Shown: piece after piece, positions 21,948 through 33,800 of the stretch
Numbering within the stretch: position 1 is the first letter of the stretch
Layout: every line of letters starts with the position of its first letter
Assembly (NCBI GenBank): GCA_030068145.1
Contig: JAPJBO010000724.1
Span: 1-64,000 of the forward strand
Origin: Diplonema papillatum
Lineage: Eukaryota; Euglenozoa; Diplonemea; Diplonemida; Diplonemidae
Direction: 5' to 3'
DNA length: 64,000 nucleotides
Translations under genes and position numbers: made by a program
The notes under the pieces: generated by a model
Databases searched by the model: none
The model's input: only the letters and a program-made list of their open reading frames with translations
What the model was told of the DNA's origin: nothing

Positions 21948-23910
21948 GTACGTTCACGCCCCTCGAACACTTCTTTGCTTCTTTGTGTTAACAATGCATT
22001 GTTGGTACTAAGAATTAGTAGTTGTCAGCGTACTACGTGAACATAAAACTTACCAAAGCAGGTGAGTTCCGCTGGTGCGCACAAACAAAAGAAGGTGCCA
22101 TACTAATTTTATGCGACAGCCAGTAACTGCCTCCATTAGAGAGCAAGCTAGCTAAAAGGAACGTTGACAGCGGTTCAACCTGAACGCGTACACGTCAAAT
22201 CGCACAAAACCCTGCGCAGAAAGTGGAAAGGGAACCCAGAGGATTCGTTGACCGCACTATTCTGAGCCCAAATCCCGGACGTGGTTTCAGGTGGAAAACT
22301 GGCAAATGATCACGATCAGGAGGTCCTACTGGGGCATCTCAGTTTCCTCACACATTGCGTGTGGCTTCAGTGGCTTATATATGGGTCTGGTGCTCGGACC
22401 AAGTCCGACTGTCCGAGCACAGTGCTCCCGCTAAGGAAAAACCCGGAGGAATTCCTCAAAAAAAAGGTGCTGAAAAATGCCCCGGGGGCCCTGAGGAATT
22501 CCTCCGGCCTGGTACCTGGGGCGTAGGAGTGAACCCATGTGGGTGTAGCTCGTGGTCATGAAGTCTTTGCAGAATCTTTCTACCTACCTGCGGCACGGAC
22601 TGCTTCAAAAAACCGCGCCTGGGGCACAAGATGTGGCTGATGGTGCGAGCATGTTGTCACATTTGGCATCAAAACTGACTGAGTCCAACACAAAACTGTG
22701 AAGCGGGAAGGACAGTGTCTATCCTCATGCTTATCAGGAGTCTTTGTGCTCTCAAATGCTCTTTGGGCAAACCGCTGTGTGTGACACCATGCCAGTTTTC
22801 GGGATCTTCGTACTGCCCCTGACAAGGCCTCCAATTTCTTTCCGCGCCTGCGGCGCAGGATGTAGGACTATGTCATCATTTGTCTCGTTTTGTCCAAAGT
22901 GTCCACCGGCAAAGGATTCATATCAAATTTATAAGGTCTGCTGATGACTGGTAGGAGTGCAGTGATATCCCGGCATAAGATCTCACTTGTGAGGATTTCT
23001 AATGCTCAGCACCTTCGGCTGACACTGCAGTGGCATCTGCATCTATCTACCACTACCCAGCTTGTGCACTGCACGAACAGCATGAAATTGCTGGTGTTTG
23101 CTTCCTCCGGCATGTCGGGGGGTTGGCGGTGGGATCCAATCTCAGAAGCTGGAGTCAAAGCTACAGTGAAAAAAGCACGTGTGGTGCTGATTGACGCGCA
23201 TTTTGGTTGTGGTGGAGCAACCCATCTCTAACTCCAGCTCACCGTGGGAGCGACACCGCGACAGCGCCAAAAAAAAGGAAAAACTTTTCCTGATTTAGGC
23301 TTCCTCCGGCATTTCGGAGGTAAGCGGGAGCACTGTCCGAGCAACCAAAAAAAAAAAAGGGATCGACGGTAACACAAAAAGCACAGAATGATGCCCCGGC
23401 TGAGGGGCCCAGTAGTAGTGCTACAGGACAGCAGTCACACTAGCAGTACACAGCACCGGTTACTGCACCTTTGGATCATCGTTGAAGCAACGTACAGCCT
23501 CAATTTTGGAACCTGACTGGCCCAATAGCTTGAAAATAATTTCCGCGCCTGCGGAGCTGGTATTTCTGGCTTGTGTATTGTTTCATGACGTGTTGCCAAG
23601 AAAGCGAAGACCGCGGGTCCGCCCTGCTGTTGCAGATTACTGCCAAGTGTTCTTGAATGATCCCGGCACTCTGCTACAGTACCCCAACACTCGCCTTCTT
23701 TGCATGGCTCTTTTGCTTCCCGAAGGACAGTCTCTGTGGTGGACAGTAGTGACAACCACAAAAGAGGTGCACCCTGTCGGGTACATAAACGTGCAGTTGT
23801 GCCGCAACTGGGATTTTTAGTAACTCCGAGCAACTTATGGACAGTTACGGGGGAGTACTTTATATATATGAGACGATGCCAAAACCCCCCCCCCCCCCCC
23901 CCTTTGCACT
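21948..23910. other. Intron or spacer
   Basis: No second exon was recognised. Near 22388-22425 the words ctcggaccaagtccga and tgtccgagcac form a hairpin. A C run of 16-18 bases precedes 23903. Confidence 0.45.
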
Positions 23911-25335
23911 AATAAAAACCTTTTTAACATCACCCCATACTGGCCCCGAACCCCCATCTGTGTGGCCCAAAACGAGTCCCAAACGGTTTTTGACGGGCTG
24001 AGTCGAGGTAAAGGGGTCTCCGAAGGCCCACGAATGGGCCCAGGTGGGCCCAGGTGGGCCCCGGAGCGGGCACTCAGCGCGAGGGGGAGAGCCCCCAAAA
24101 ATGGGGTCGTTTTCGGGCCTCGCCACTACTCAAACTAGTCAAACACCTTCTGGCCTCCAGCGGGAAACCCAGACGTCAAAACGACAAGATCGGCTGTGTT
24201 CAGCCGTAGATAGCCACCAGCGGGTCCTCTTGAAGCCGAAGAATGCTCTCGGGGGTCACAGTTAGCCCCATGTGTGCAGCGCCAGCAGTGGGCAGGCACA
24301 CGCTTAGAATGTGTGGTATGCAAGTGCACCCTGCCTAGAATCCGGCTTCACCCGCTTTTGAGACACAGTGCTTACAAGGAAAACGCAGAATATAAGGTGG
24401 AAAAATGCAAAAGAACCAAGATGACGACTGTGAGCCCCCCGCCAACGCTAATCTCGGCAGCCTTTCCCCGGTTCTTTCAGAGATTGTCACCCACGACCAT
24501 TCCAACAGCCCTGTACCGGGCACGTGCCCAGTCCAAACCGCTCACGATGCGTCGCCGGCTCGCCTCGTCGTCAAGGCTGTTGAAGGCTTCTGAAAGCCTA
24601 CCAGAAAGGCGCTTCCAGATGTCAACGTTCTCCTCCTCTGTCATTAGGGCGAGAAAGAAACCGATCAGGTCCTCACCAGAGACCTTTTCGCAAAAGGTCC
24701 TGCTGGCTACGAGTCGTCTCTGCAAGGACTGACCACGTCTCGTTTCCTCATGAAACGGCGACAACTTCTGCATTGCTCTCACCGATCACTCCACGAACTC
24801 CAGACCCGTGATCTTTGGCATTTTCTCCTCTCTTAGTTTCCGTTTTTCTGGGTCAACCTTAATTCTTAATTAGTATTGCTGGTAAAGCCGGATTCTAGGC
24901 AGGGTGCACCTGCTGCACCCACTCTATTTACAACGTGTGCCTGCCCACCGCAGGCGCTGCAGGCGGGGTGGCCAAGTAGGGCTATCGGTGACCCCTGAGA
25001 ACATTCTTCGGCTTCAAGAGGACCCGCTGGTGGCTATCTACAGCGGAACACAGCCGATCTTGTCGTTTTGAAGTCTGGGTTTCCCGCTGGAGGCCAGAAG
25101 GTGTTTGACTAGCTTGAGTAGTGGCGAGGCTTTGAAATGACCCCATTTTGGGGGCACCCCCCCTCGCACTGAGTGCCCGCTCCGGGGCCCACCTGGGCCC
25201 ACCTGGGCCTTTTCGTGGGCCTTCAGAGACCCCTTTACCTCGACTCAGCCCGCCAAAAACCGTTTGGAAACCGTTTTGGGCCACACAGGTGGGGTTTCAG
25301 GGCCAGTATAGGGTGACATCAAAAAAGATCTTATT
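23911..25335. mobile_element. Long-inverted-repeat (foldback) element with a small internal ORF
   Basis: The arms at 23911-24351 and 24881-25335 are inverted copies of each other of about 450 bases. Shared landmarks are aataa...catcacccc/cctatactggcc at the tips, gcccacctgggcccacctgg, the word agccaccagcgggtcctc, and ctagaatccggctt at the inner edges. Identity is good but with substitutions and small indels. The loop (24352-24880) holds a minus-strand ORF of 98 residues. No transposase domain is recognised and no clear target duplication was found, so mobility would need help from elsewhere. Confidence 0.7.
24477..24773 (-). CDS. Small ORF inside the foldback element (98 residues)
   Basis: I do not recognise this protein. 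From the ATG at 24771-24773 it reads MQKLSPFHEETRRGQSLQRR, then VSGEDLIGFFLALMTEEENV, WKRLSGRLSEAFNSLDDEAS and SGLDWARARYRAVG. It is predicted to be mainly helical, mixed-charge and soluble, with no cysteines beyond one and no membrane segment. A stop two codons above the alternative GTG limits extension. It occupies nearly the whole loop between the two long inverted arms, which suggests either a captured exon or an element-encoded accessory protein. It could also be chance, since the region is short. Confidence 0.4.
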   Translation of the reverse strand: MQKLSPFHEETRRGQSLQRRLVASRTFCEKVSGEDLIGFFLALMTEEENVDIWKRLSGRLSEAFNSLDDEASRRRIVSGLDWARARYRAVGMVVGDNL

Positions 25336-25463
25336 CGAGACTGGAGGTCCTATGAACATGCAATGTGAATAGCCTCTATTCGAGCCAACCCGGCTTTTCT
25401 TCATGAAAAAAGTGTATTGTTTTTGGAAAGAGCCGGGCAAGCTTTTTTTTTCCTCGCAGAAGG

Positions 25464-25545
25464 TATGCGGGTGGCAGAGTGACCGGGCGCCGGCCTTCAG
25501 GCCGGTGAGTCCGGGTTCGAACCCCGCCCATGACATTTTTCCGGT
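25464..25545 (+). ncRNA. tRNA-like Pol III unit
   Basis: The unit shows a box A-like ggtggcagagtgaccgg, a strong hairpin gccgg-ccttcagg-ccggt in the anticodon-arm position, and a perfect box B core ggttcgaaccc. TTTTT follows at 25536-25540. The acceptor arms (gtatgcg/ccatgac) pair only with a bulge and the anticodon loop is not the normal seven bases, so a tRNA-derived repeat is more likely than a decoding tRNA. Confidence 0.45.
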
Positions 25546-25689
25546 CGAAGATTGTTTTCGAGGTTTGTTGCGTTTCGGGGTCAAATGTGCCCGAAAATTG
25601 CGTTTTTGGCGGAGTTTCTCAGTATCTCGCGGTATTTGGGTCACCCCGGGAAACGGAGTCGGGCGGCCGAGCTTGCCATCACAGGCCAA

Positions 25690-26250
25690 ACTTGCTACGA
25701 GAACCGAACTTTGCTTCACCAGAACTCAGCTTCGTGCGAACTTTGCTTCGTCCGAACTCAGCTGCGCCCGTACCAGAATTTAGCATCGCCCGAACTTTGC
25801 TTCGCCAGAACTTAACTTCGCCCGAGCGTTGCTTCGCCCGAACTCAGCTGCGCCCGAACTTTGCTTCACCAGAACTTAGCTCCGCCCGAACTTAGGATCA
25901 CTCGAACTTATTATCGTCCGAACTGAGCTTCACCAGAACTTAGCTCCGCCCGAACTTTTGCTTCGCCGGGGGGCGGCGGGGGGGGCGCCCACCCGGGTAC
26001 CAGCGCCAAACTTTTCCCGCACTCGGTGGGTCGGGGGGGATCCGGGGGGGGTGTCCCCCCGGGTACGAGCACCGACCTTGGCTTCACCCGGACTTTACAC
26101 CCTGGCCGAACTTCGCTTCGTGCCCGAACTGTTTTTTAGTACCAGCGCAGCCTGAGCGCTTAGCAACGCCCGAACTAAGCATCACTCGAACTTAGCTACA
26201 CCAGCATCGCCCGAACTTAGCTTCGCCCGAACTTTACTGTTCCCCGAACT
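25690..26250. repeat. Degenerate short tandem repeat (cccgaactttgcttcg type)
   Basis: Some 25 units of about 18-22 bases alternate cgaacttagcttcgcc, cgaactttgcttcacc and cgaactcagctgcgcc. A G/C-rich interruption lies at 25970-26070. Frames through it (PNFASPELSF..) are by-products. Confidence 0.8.
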
Positions 26251-27120
26251 TTAACTGCTGCCTCCAGTCTCGCCACGCGCCGGCCTTAGCCGAGCGCACG
26301 TACTTAGTGCAAAGGGGGGGGGGGGGGTTTTGGCATCGTACCATATAAGGCCCTGTGTGGCTTTTTCAAAAAAGAAAAAAAAAAAAACGAACTTGTTTGC
26401 GCAGTTGAAACGATGCGGGCAGGCTCGGTTTTGCAGGCTCACACCACCATTAATTGATGAGGACCGCTTGATGTATTCGTGCGTAGCCCACTCGAAATTG
26501 CAGGCTCAACACCACCTTTGCCGATGAGAAGCTTGACCTATTCGCGCGTTCTTCAAGGCGCGTTTAGTGCTAGCAATTCTTCGGGTTGCTCTTCAGTAGC
26601 TGTGTCGTGCAGGCTAAACCGACGTGGCAGCGTGTTTTGATGGTTGATCAGACTAACCCGAAAATGACGAAGGAGACTGGATGTTGGCAACAAGCGTGCA
26701 TGAGAGGCAGTGTCCTGCCTAAACATAAAACTAAGTTTTTCCCCCCAGTGCCCCGTGGCGGTTGGTTACGAGCCACAACCAAAACCAGAACCCCCTTCTT
26801 TTAATTTGACGAAGGAAGGATGCGATATACTTTGGAACCACAAAGTTGTGATAGCACCGGAACAGGACCGAAAGTCCCCGTCCAAAGGACCCACTGAAGA
26901 GCTCTAACTTTGGATTGGTATGCGTTCAAGAGCGAAACCAGAGACAAAGAACGAGGTGCACAACACCGCGGTGGAAAAAAGAATAAAGAGGATTAGTCCC
27001 TCAAGGTTCCAGACCCTACCTGCGGAGTCTTACACTCCCTGCGACCCTTTTTCCCTTTCCCCTTTTTTATTTTCTTTTTGGAGCGCGGGACACTGTACTA
27101 GCCTTTTCTTTTTTTTTTTA
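26251..27120. other. Spacer with one dispersed-repeat copy
   Basis: The repeat copy at 26695-26750 has catgagaggcagtgtcctgc, then taaaactaag and tttttccccccag. Nothing else is recognised. Confidence 0.45.
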
Positions 27121-27129
27121 CACTTTCTT

Positions 27130-27213
27130 CGGCGAAGACTTGATGCTAGCATCAAACATGCATGCGACGCAGTGTTCTGCCTAAACATTAAACTACGTTT
27201 TCCCCCCCCGCAG
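27130..27213 (+). repeat. Dispersed repeat copy ending as a 3' splice site
   Basis: Words in order: cggcgaagacttgatgctag, catcaaacatgcat, gcagtgttctgcctaaacat, taaactacg, ttttccccccccgcag. Similar units end near 2495, 15060, 15385, 15560, 15665, 17912 and 26750. The last part looks like branch site, pyrimidine tract and AG. Confidence 0.7.
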
Positions 27214-27705
27214 GTGGCGTTGGAGATCCCGGAAAGGCAGTTGCGGCGGGGTCGTGACGTCCTGCGGCGCGCCATCGAGCAAAAGAAGGGCAACCCGCCG
27301 CTGCCTGTCGTGCCGGCCCGCGCGAACGCGTTCGGCGCCCCGCCGCCCATCCAGCCTGCCCTCGTCCTCGTGTGTGCCCTCGCAAGCGCGTGCGGTGACG
27401 CGTCCGGCGTCGTGGTTTACTTCGAAGGGCAAACCTTCGAAGTGGCTTACCACGCCGCCATCATCGGGTCATGCTCGGTCGGGCGGCCGGGCTCCGGCCA
27501 GGAGGAGGAAGACCTGTCCCAATACCGGGCGTTCTACCTCCCGCGGCGCCGCAAAGTGATCATCAGAAAGTACGCGGACGAAACGGACGCTCGGGCTGCT
27601 GGTCTCCAAAAGAAGCTCGTCGCTGCGCGCAAAAAGAGGGCCCGGCTGTCCCCGGCTACGCTCCCAGCGGTAGCAGAGAGAAGACAGAAAGAAGAACTGC
27701 GCTGA
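27214..27705 (+). CDS. Hypothetical exon, later duplicated in tandem (163 residues)
   Basis: The exon follows a textbook acceptor (gttttccccccccgcag, ending 27213), is in phase from gtg at 27214 and stops at 27703-27705. It reads VALEIPERQLRRGRDVLRRA, then a Pro-rich linker (PPIQPALVLV), a compact block with VVYFEGQTFEVAYHAAI and QYRAFYLPRRRKVIIRKYAD, and a Lys/Arg/Glu-rich helical tail. No family is recognised; the basic tail suggests nucleic-acid or nuclear association, which is only a guess. The block from GVVVYFEG to the stop is repeated downstream (27796-28610). Upstream exons were not found. The acceptor is provided by a copy of the dispersed repeat described at 27130-27213. Confidence 0.4.
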   Translation: MALEIPERQLRRGRDVLRRAIEQKKGNPPLPVVPARANAFGAPPPIQPALVLVCALASACGDASGVVVYFEGQTFEVAYHAAIIGSCSVGRPGSGQEEEDLSQYRAFYLPRRRKVIIRKYADETDARAAGLQKKLVAARKKRARLSPATLPAVAERRQKEELR

Positions 27706-28610
27706 CAAACATGCGTCAGTCAGTCCCAAGGCAAGGTGTACATAGCTGCCACTGACGAGCTTGCTCGGACGTGCAGAATTACCGAAAGGGAATGCCGTTT
27801 ACTTCGAAGGGCAAACCTTCGAAGTGGCTTACCACGTCGCCATCATCGGGTCATGCTCGGTCGGGCGGCCGGGCTCCGGCCAGGAGGAGGAAGACCTGTC
27901 CCAATACCGGGCGTTCTACCTCCCGAGGCGCCGCAAAGTGATCATCAGAAAGCCAAAAGAAGCTCGTCGCTGCGCGCAAAAAGAGGGCCCGGCTGTCCCC
28001 GGCTACGCTCCCAGCGGTAGCAGAGAGAAGACAGAAAGAAGAACCGCGCTGACAAACATGCGTCAGTCAGTCCCAAGGCAAGGTGTACTTAGCTGCCACT
28101 GACGAGCTTGCTCGGACGTGCAGAATTACCGAAAGGGAATGCCGTTTACTTCGAAGGGCAATCCTTCGAAGTGGCTTACCAAGTCGCCATCATCGGGTCA
28201 TGCTCGGTCGGGCGGCCGGGCTCCGGCCAGGAGGAGGAAGACCTGTCCCAATACCGGGCGTTCTACCTCCCGAGGCGCCGCAAAGTGATCATCAGAAAGT
28301 ACGCGGACGAGACGGACGCTTGGGCTGCTGGTCTCCAAAAGAAGCTCGTCGCTGCGCGCAAAAAAAGGGCCCGGCCGTCCCCGGCTACGCTCCCAGCGGT
28401 AGCAGAGAGAAGACAGAAAGAAGAATCGCGCTGACAAACATGCGTCAGTCAGTCCCAAGGCAAGGTGTACTTGCTCGCCTCAAAAAAGCTGCCACTGACG
28501 AGCTTGCTCGGACGTGCAGAATTGCCGAAAGGGAATGCCGTTTACTTCGAAGGGCAAACCTTCGAAGTGGCTTACCACCATCATCGCTCCGGCCAGGAGG
28601 AGCGCCCGCT
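27416..28610 (+). repeat. Tandem duplication of a 0.35-0.4 kb exon-containing unit, three copies and a fragment
   Basis: Units start at the palindromic word cttcgaagggcaaaccttcg: about 27420, 27800, 28147 and 28545 (fragment). Copy 2 lacks about 35 bases (the YADETDARAAGLQ stretch). Copy 3 retains it. Each copy keeps the frame to a stop shortly after gaagacagaaagaaga. Only copy 1 is joined to the upstream coding part. Confidence 0.85.
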
Positions 28611-29254
28611 CTTCGCGCGGAAACCTTGCTGCTGAGCTACCGTGCCCCTGTCTCTACATCTTGCCCACACGCACCCTCCCCGGTCGAGTATTACAGTATT
28701 GCTTCCACGGGTTGCTACTGGTTGTTTCGAGCGTAGCTTGGGGCTTCTGATGAGCCTTCAACATGTCGTCATCGAATAGCCCTGCCAGGAATTTACTCTG
28801 GGGTTGCTCGCGTAGCGCGCATAAAAGGAAGGGAAACCTCGTTCAGTAGTCATTCAATGAATCAACCGAATACATGGTAACTTGCGAGATGGAAGAAAAG
28901 GTCCCACCAGGGTTGGAGAAACAACCCGATGAAGTCACTTTGGCGGACTGGGCAATTTTCCAACGGTTAGCTAGGAGAAACAACCCACTACCTGTGTTGT
29001 TCGTACGTGCACTTCTGCACCTCCTCTGTACACAGAGGGGTACTGCAAATGTCGACGCTGCGCGGCCGCTTTGAGAGAGTGGGATTGAAATGGAGGTTGT
29101 TTTTTGGATTTGGTGTCTTGCAACTGTCGCTTCCCGGAACTGACTTAGACCGCATAGTACCGGGTCCAACGGGTGTTCTCGGTTGTATCTCTCGGGACCC
29201 GACGTGGTTCTGACCCATCCAACTCTGCTTGAATAACCATTGACTGTCGACTGC
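28611..29254. other. Spacer, nothing recognised
   Basis: Short frames only. Confidence 0.45.
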
Positions 29255-29525
29255 TTTCAAAGAGTGACTGTACTCTGCTTCGTGCGGACTACCCTACAAG
29301 AGACACTGCTTGGCACTCTCTGCACACTCATTGACTGTGATCCGCTTCGGCGCCGACTGCATTAGAAGAAGGACTGTACTCTGCTTCGTGCTGACTGCCC
29401 ACGAGAGACACTGCTTGGCATTGAGTTCTTTTAAGTACATGAACCGCAGTGTAAACCGCTTCGACCGACTATGATTTGGAAGAGACTGATCTGCTTCTGC
29501 TGGCTGCCCTGCCAGTGACGTGTGT
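29255..29525. repeat. Degenerate repeat of about 105 bp, three units
   Basis: Each unit contains gactgtactctgcttcgtgc, acaagagacactgcttggca (or gagagacactgcttgg) and cattgactgtgatccgctt-like words. The third unit is the most diverged. Confidence 0.6.
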
Positions 29526-29804
29526 GGCACTCTCTAGCGAACCGCCGACAGAGGTCCGCTGCCGTTTCTTTGCTTTTCTCTCGCGGCTTCCCAGCTTCCC
29601 CCTGCCCAGGGGCCACGAGCTGGCTGTGAAGGGAAGAGGTGCAACGATCGCCAGCCCGGCGGCTAGGGTGGTAGACGGCCCTGCCTCGGCGCGCGCGCCT
29701 GCATGCGTAGTATACGAAATACCGCTGTGCTGTGACGGCCCGTCCGGTGGCGCAGCTCCTGGCGTCGCTGCGACATGCGGTGTCTGGTGGTGCTGGCCGG
29801 CCCA

Positions 29805-30035
29805 CAATCCACAATCCATAGGTGCCGGCCCGGCCCACAATCCATAGGTGCCAGCCCGGCCCACAATCCATAGGTGCCGGCCCGGCCCACAATCCATAGG
29901 TGCCGGCCCGGCCCACAATCCATAGGTGCTGGCCCGGCCCACAATCCATAGGTGCTGGCCCGGCCCACAATCCATAGGTGCTGGCCCGGCCCACAATCCG
30001 GCCCGGCCCACAATCCATAGGTGCCGGCCCGGCCC
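29805..30035. repeat. 26-bp minisatellite, about 9 copies
   Basis: The unit is cacaatccataggtgccggc followed by ccggcc; gtgctgg variants alternate. Minus-strand frames of the type APMDCGPGRHLWIVGRAGTYGLW cover three units per 26 residues and are spurious. Confidence 0.9.
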
Positions 30036-30873
30036 GGCCCGGCCTTCTTCGCTGCTGGCAAAGGACCATTGGGATAGGAGCCATTGGGTCAATCCCATGG
30101 TACCGCGTGAATGGCGCGATCGGGCCACGGCAAGCCCGGGCCCACACGCCGGTCGTAGCGAACGGTGGTCGCGCATGCAGCCGATGACCGCAGACAACAA
30201 TACCGTCCTCGTCTTCAGTTCGTCGCCAGAGTCACTACTTTGGCGTCGTCCAAGTAGTGCTGCAAGGCTGGCTGAGTTTGTGCTAACCACGAATTGGGGA
30301 GTCGGGAGAACCTACAAAGCCAAAAGCAGGACCGACCCCCCCGTTCGTGAGAAGAAGCGAAGAAGTACATGGGTGTTAGGACCACCCTTAGCGAGTCTAG
30401 AGGTAACCTTTTGCTCAGTCCGGCGTTTGTGCAAACCCGAACCTTTTTGTCCAGTCCGGCGTTTGTGCCACCCGATTTCTGCCTGTGGACTAGGAGTTTT
30501 TGCCGAACGCCTGGAAAGTTTCATCCGAACCGTCGCGAGAAAAACTTTCGACGAATTGTGAATTCTCAAAATACCAAAAACGGTAGAGAAATGTCCGGGG
30601 TGGGGGTACCCCACGGCCTGCCCCAGAAAAGTGGGATAGCTCGCTAGAGAGCTAAGTTTGAGAATTTCAAATTTACCAAACCTCTAGGCTCGGATAAAAA
30701 CACCTTTTTTTTTCCATCTATCTTTGTCAAGAGCTGCAACTCAACTATTCTTTAGTAATTTTCTGCCCGGTTTTTTTTTTTTTTTTACGCGAGCGCGAGC
30801 CAAAAATAAAATAGTCAGCCCTAATCCAGGAAACAAAACAATCCTACGGCTGTCGTCGGGGCGGGGGATAAGG
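30036..30873. other. Upstream region of the LamG gene
   Basis: No gene is seen. Close to the LamG start are T runs (30701-30715 and 30771-30786) that could be intron or core-promoter material. The plus frame is open from 30724, but that stretch is low-complexity (FFFFF). Confidence 0.4.
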
Positions 30874-33800
30874 ATGTACCGAGCAAACGCGTTCATGCTC
30901 TTGTTTCTGCTGGGGCAGCTGCTCAATGTGCAGCGTGCAGAGGCGGCCATGACTATGTGGCTTCGATGCCGTCAGAACTTGCTCGACGCGACACCGCGAG
31001 GCAACGATGCAACAGGTGCCGGACTTGTGAACCGGCCAGATTTTTGCGGGACGCCGAACTCCGCTGTCTCCCTTGACTCAGGTCCCGGATCGTACATCCT
31101 GCCTCCAGGCGACATCTGGGAATCAGCCTCCGACTTCTCATTTGGCTTTCGGTTCAAGAGCGCCCAGTCAACTCCCTCGGTTTTGTTCAGCGTCTTCGCA
31201 TCGGAAGACCCTGCATTCCTTGAGCTGAAGCTCAACCCTGGTAGCGGTACGATCACGCTCACCTTCAACGGAAGCACGTATTCAGATTCACTCACCCTAC
31301 AGTCCACCTGGAACCATTTCCTGGTAACACGAGCCAGCACAGTATTCACCATCTACGTCAATGGCGCACAGCAGTTGTCTTCAGGTTTCCCCGACGTCGC
31401 CTTTCCTGCCAACGTCGCCAGCAACGCATTTGTCATCGGGCAGCGCCAGACGGCTCTCGGCGTGTACGATGGCGAGCTCAGCAGCCAGTCTGTGATCAGC
31501 GATATTCGATTCTTTAACGTCAGTTTGGGTGCCGACCAAGCACTCCGGGAGGGACTGAACCCCGTCGACTGCACCCGAGCAGTGCAGGACAGACCATTCA
31601 TCCACCACCGACTCCAAGGTAACAATATAAACACCGCCAACCTCGACGGCGATGCAAGCTTCGCCGCGACAAATGTGAATGAAAATCTGACAGATCATGC
31701 CATGTGCTGGGATTCCTCCCTTTTCTACGATGGACAGTCTGCGCACACCAAGCTCGGAGCAGCATTAATGTTGACAGCGCTTCAAGACTTTACGGTGTCG
31801 ATCTGGCTCCAGGAAACCAAACACGACCATGATGCCACATTTTTCTCCGTGTCTGGCTCCGTCGAAGCAAGTGAGCTAGCGATGACAATCATAGCTGATG
31901 ACGGTCTCGTCTGCTATCTGAACGGTGAGCAGCTTTGGGAAGACGACAGCGGCAAAGGTCTTTTAGATGACGGTGTCAACTTCGTCGCCTTCCAGCGAGA
32001 AGGAATGGTGGTGCGGCTATTCGTCAATGGCAAGCTCGAGATAGAACAAACACAGCCGAACGCCTTTCCTATCGGGAACGTGGTGCCACTCGGGGTGTTA
32101 CTGGCCTCGCACACTCCCGAAGCCGAAAGCCAACTATTCGAGGGCTACTTGAACGATCTGCAAGTTTGGAGCCGAGCGTTGACAGCACAGGAGATTGCAG
32201 GCATGCACAACCGCAAGTGCAAGAATCTCGTTCATTGGTGGCCTTTGGACGGTTTGGATTTCAGGGATCGAGGCACGGATCCTGTTGCTCTCACCATGAA
32301 TGTCCCTCCAGGTTTGTCGGGCCCTTTTTCAGGTGTGTCAGGCCCACCTGTAAACCCCGGAACTAAAGCAGGAGACGGCAACTGTGTTGGATCCAATCGT
32401 GCCGTCAGTTTAGCGGGCACGTCAAGCAGCTACCTGGTCCTTGATGGGTTCAAAGCTTTCAAGGAGAGGCTCACTGACTTCACGGTCACGGCTATTTTCT
32501 TCCTACCATTCAAACCGACTGTTTCGGCTGTCATTTTTTCCATTGCTGCTCCCCAGACTTCCAACGAGCTCCTGATTGCCATCGGCAGGGACCTAATGGT
32601 CTATGTTTCAATTGAGAAAATTGCTTGCCTCCTCACTTCGACTGAAACGGTCAGTCTGAATACCTGGCACCATGTGGCTGCAACACGAGCGGGGGTCGAA
32701 GTCAAACTTTTTCTTGACGGTAAGCTCGTGGGGTCGACCAGTTGCACAGCGAATCTGATTAGCCCAGTCAGCGAAGCCTACGTAGGGAATGCCTACGAGA
32801 ATAATGTGATTTCGAAGACAACGGCTTTCAGCGGCCGCGTTTTCGACGTGCGCTTCTACAACTACGCCTTCACGACAGCAGTCGAGACTCTGCGTGGCTG
32901 CGTGCCTGCCTGTGTCAAAGTGCTGAATCGGATATTGCATTACAGTCTCACCTCTATCACCGGTGAACACGACCGCTCGGGCAATCAGGTAGTTGCCGAA
33001 GCCGCCGTTTCCCTTACCCAAAGCAAGTCGCTGTGCGGGCGGAATTCCTTGACCTGGCCCACCACCAGAGATTCTTTCTCTAGACACCTCAATGTCAGCG
33101 CCTCCGCCGAGTTTATGGCCGGAGCAAACGACTTTACGGTGAGTATTCTGCTTTTTCAAAGTTCTGAAAGCAGCGGCCAGAGGTGTTTCTTCAGCGTGGC
33201 GTGGCTATACAACGACAGGGAGCTCACCTGCTGCGTTGGCCTCGCTTTTACAATTTCATGCTGGCACCCGACGAATCCCGAAGTTGCGTACACGACCACC
33301 TCCACCATCGCCCTGGCAAAGGCAACGCATTTCGCCCTCGTCCGGGACGGTCTTGAGTTGATGTTCTATCTGGACGGCGTTCTAGACAGCACGCACCGGC
33401 TAGGTACACAGCTACCCTTTGGACCGACCAGCTCGGTGTTTTTGGGGGAGGTTAAGGATGGCAGGGTCTTTGGTAAGACTTGGGAAGGGGCGATGGCTGA
33501 GTTTAAGATGTGGAACCGTGCTCTGTCAGCAAGTGAGGTGGCTGACGACTCGACCATGTGCCAGTCACTCGTGGGTTGGTGGCGGATGGAGGGAGACATG
33601 AATGATTCGTCGCGTGCGCAGCAGACGGGCTCTGTTGCTGGCAGCGTGGAGCCAGGAACTGATTCGTGCGGGCGCGCGGGTCGAAGTCTGCACTTTGGGG
33701 GCACCGGGAGTGACTACGCCACCCTGCCCACCCCCGAGTACTACACCGGACTTCAAGACTTCACCGTGTCGACCTGGGTTTACTGCCAGTCTCTTGTTAA

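Noticed and set aside
25464-25545. Selenocysteine tRNA (TCA in the loop)
   Set aside because: The acceptor and variable arms are far too short and the loop has the wrong length.
29663-30290. Repetitive frames (GRAGTYGLWAGPAPMDC) as a surface protein
   Set aside because: The 26-bp minisatellite cycles through all frames; no start, signal peptide or unique flank supports coding.
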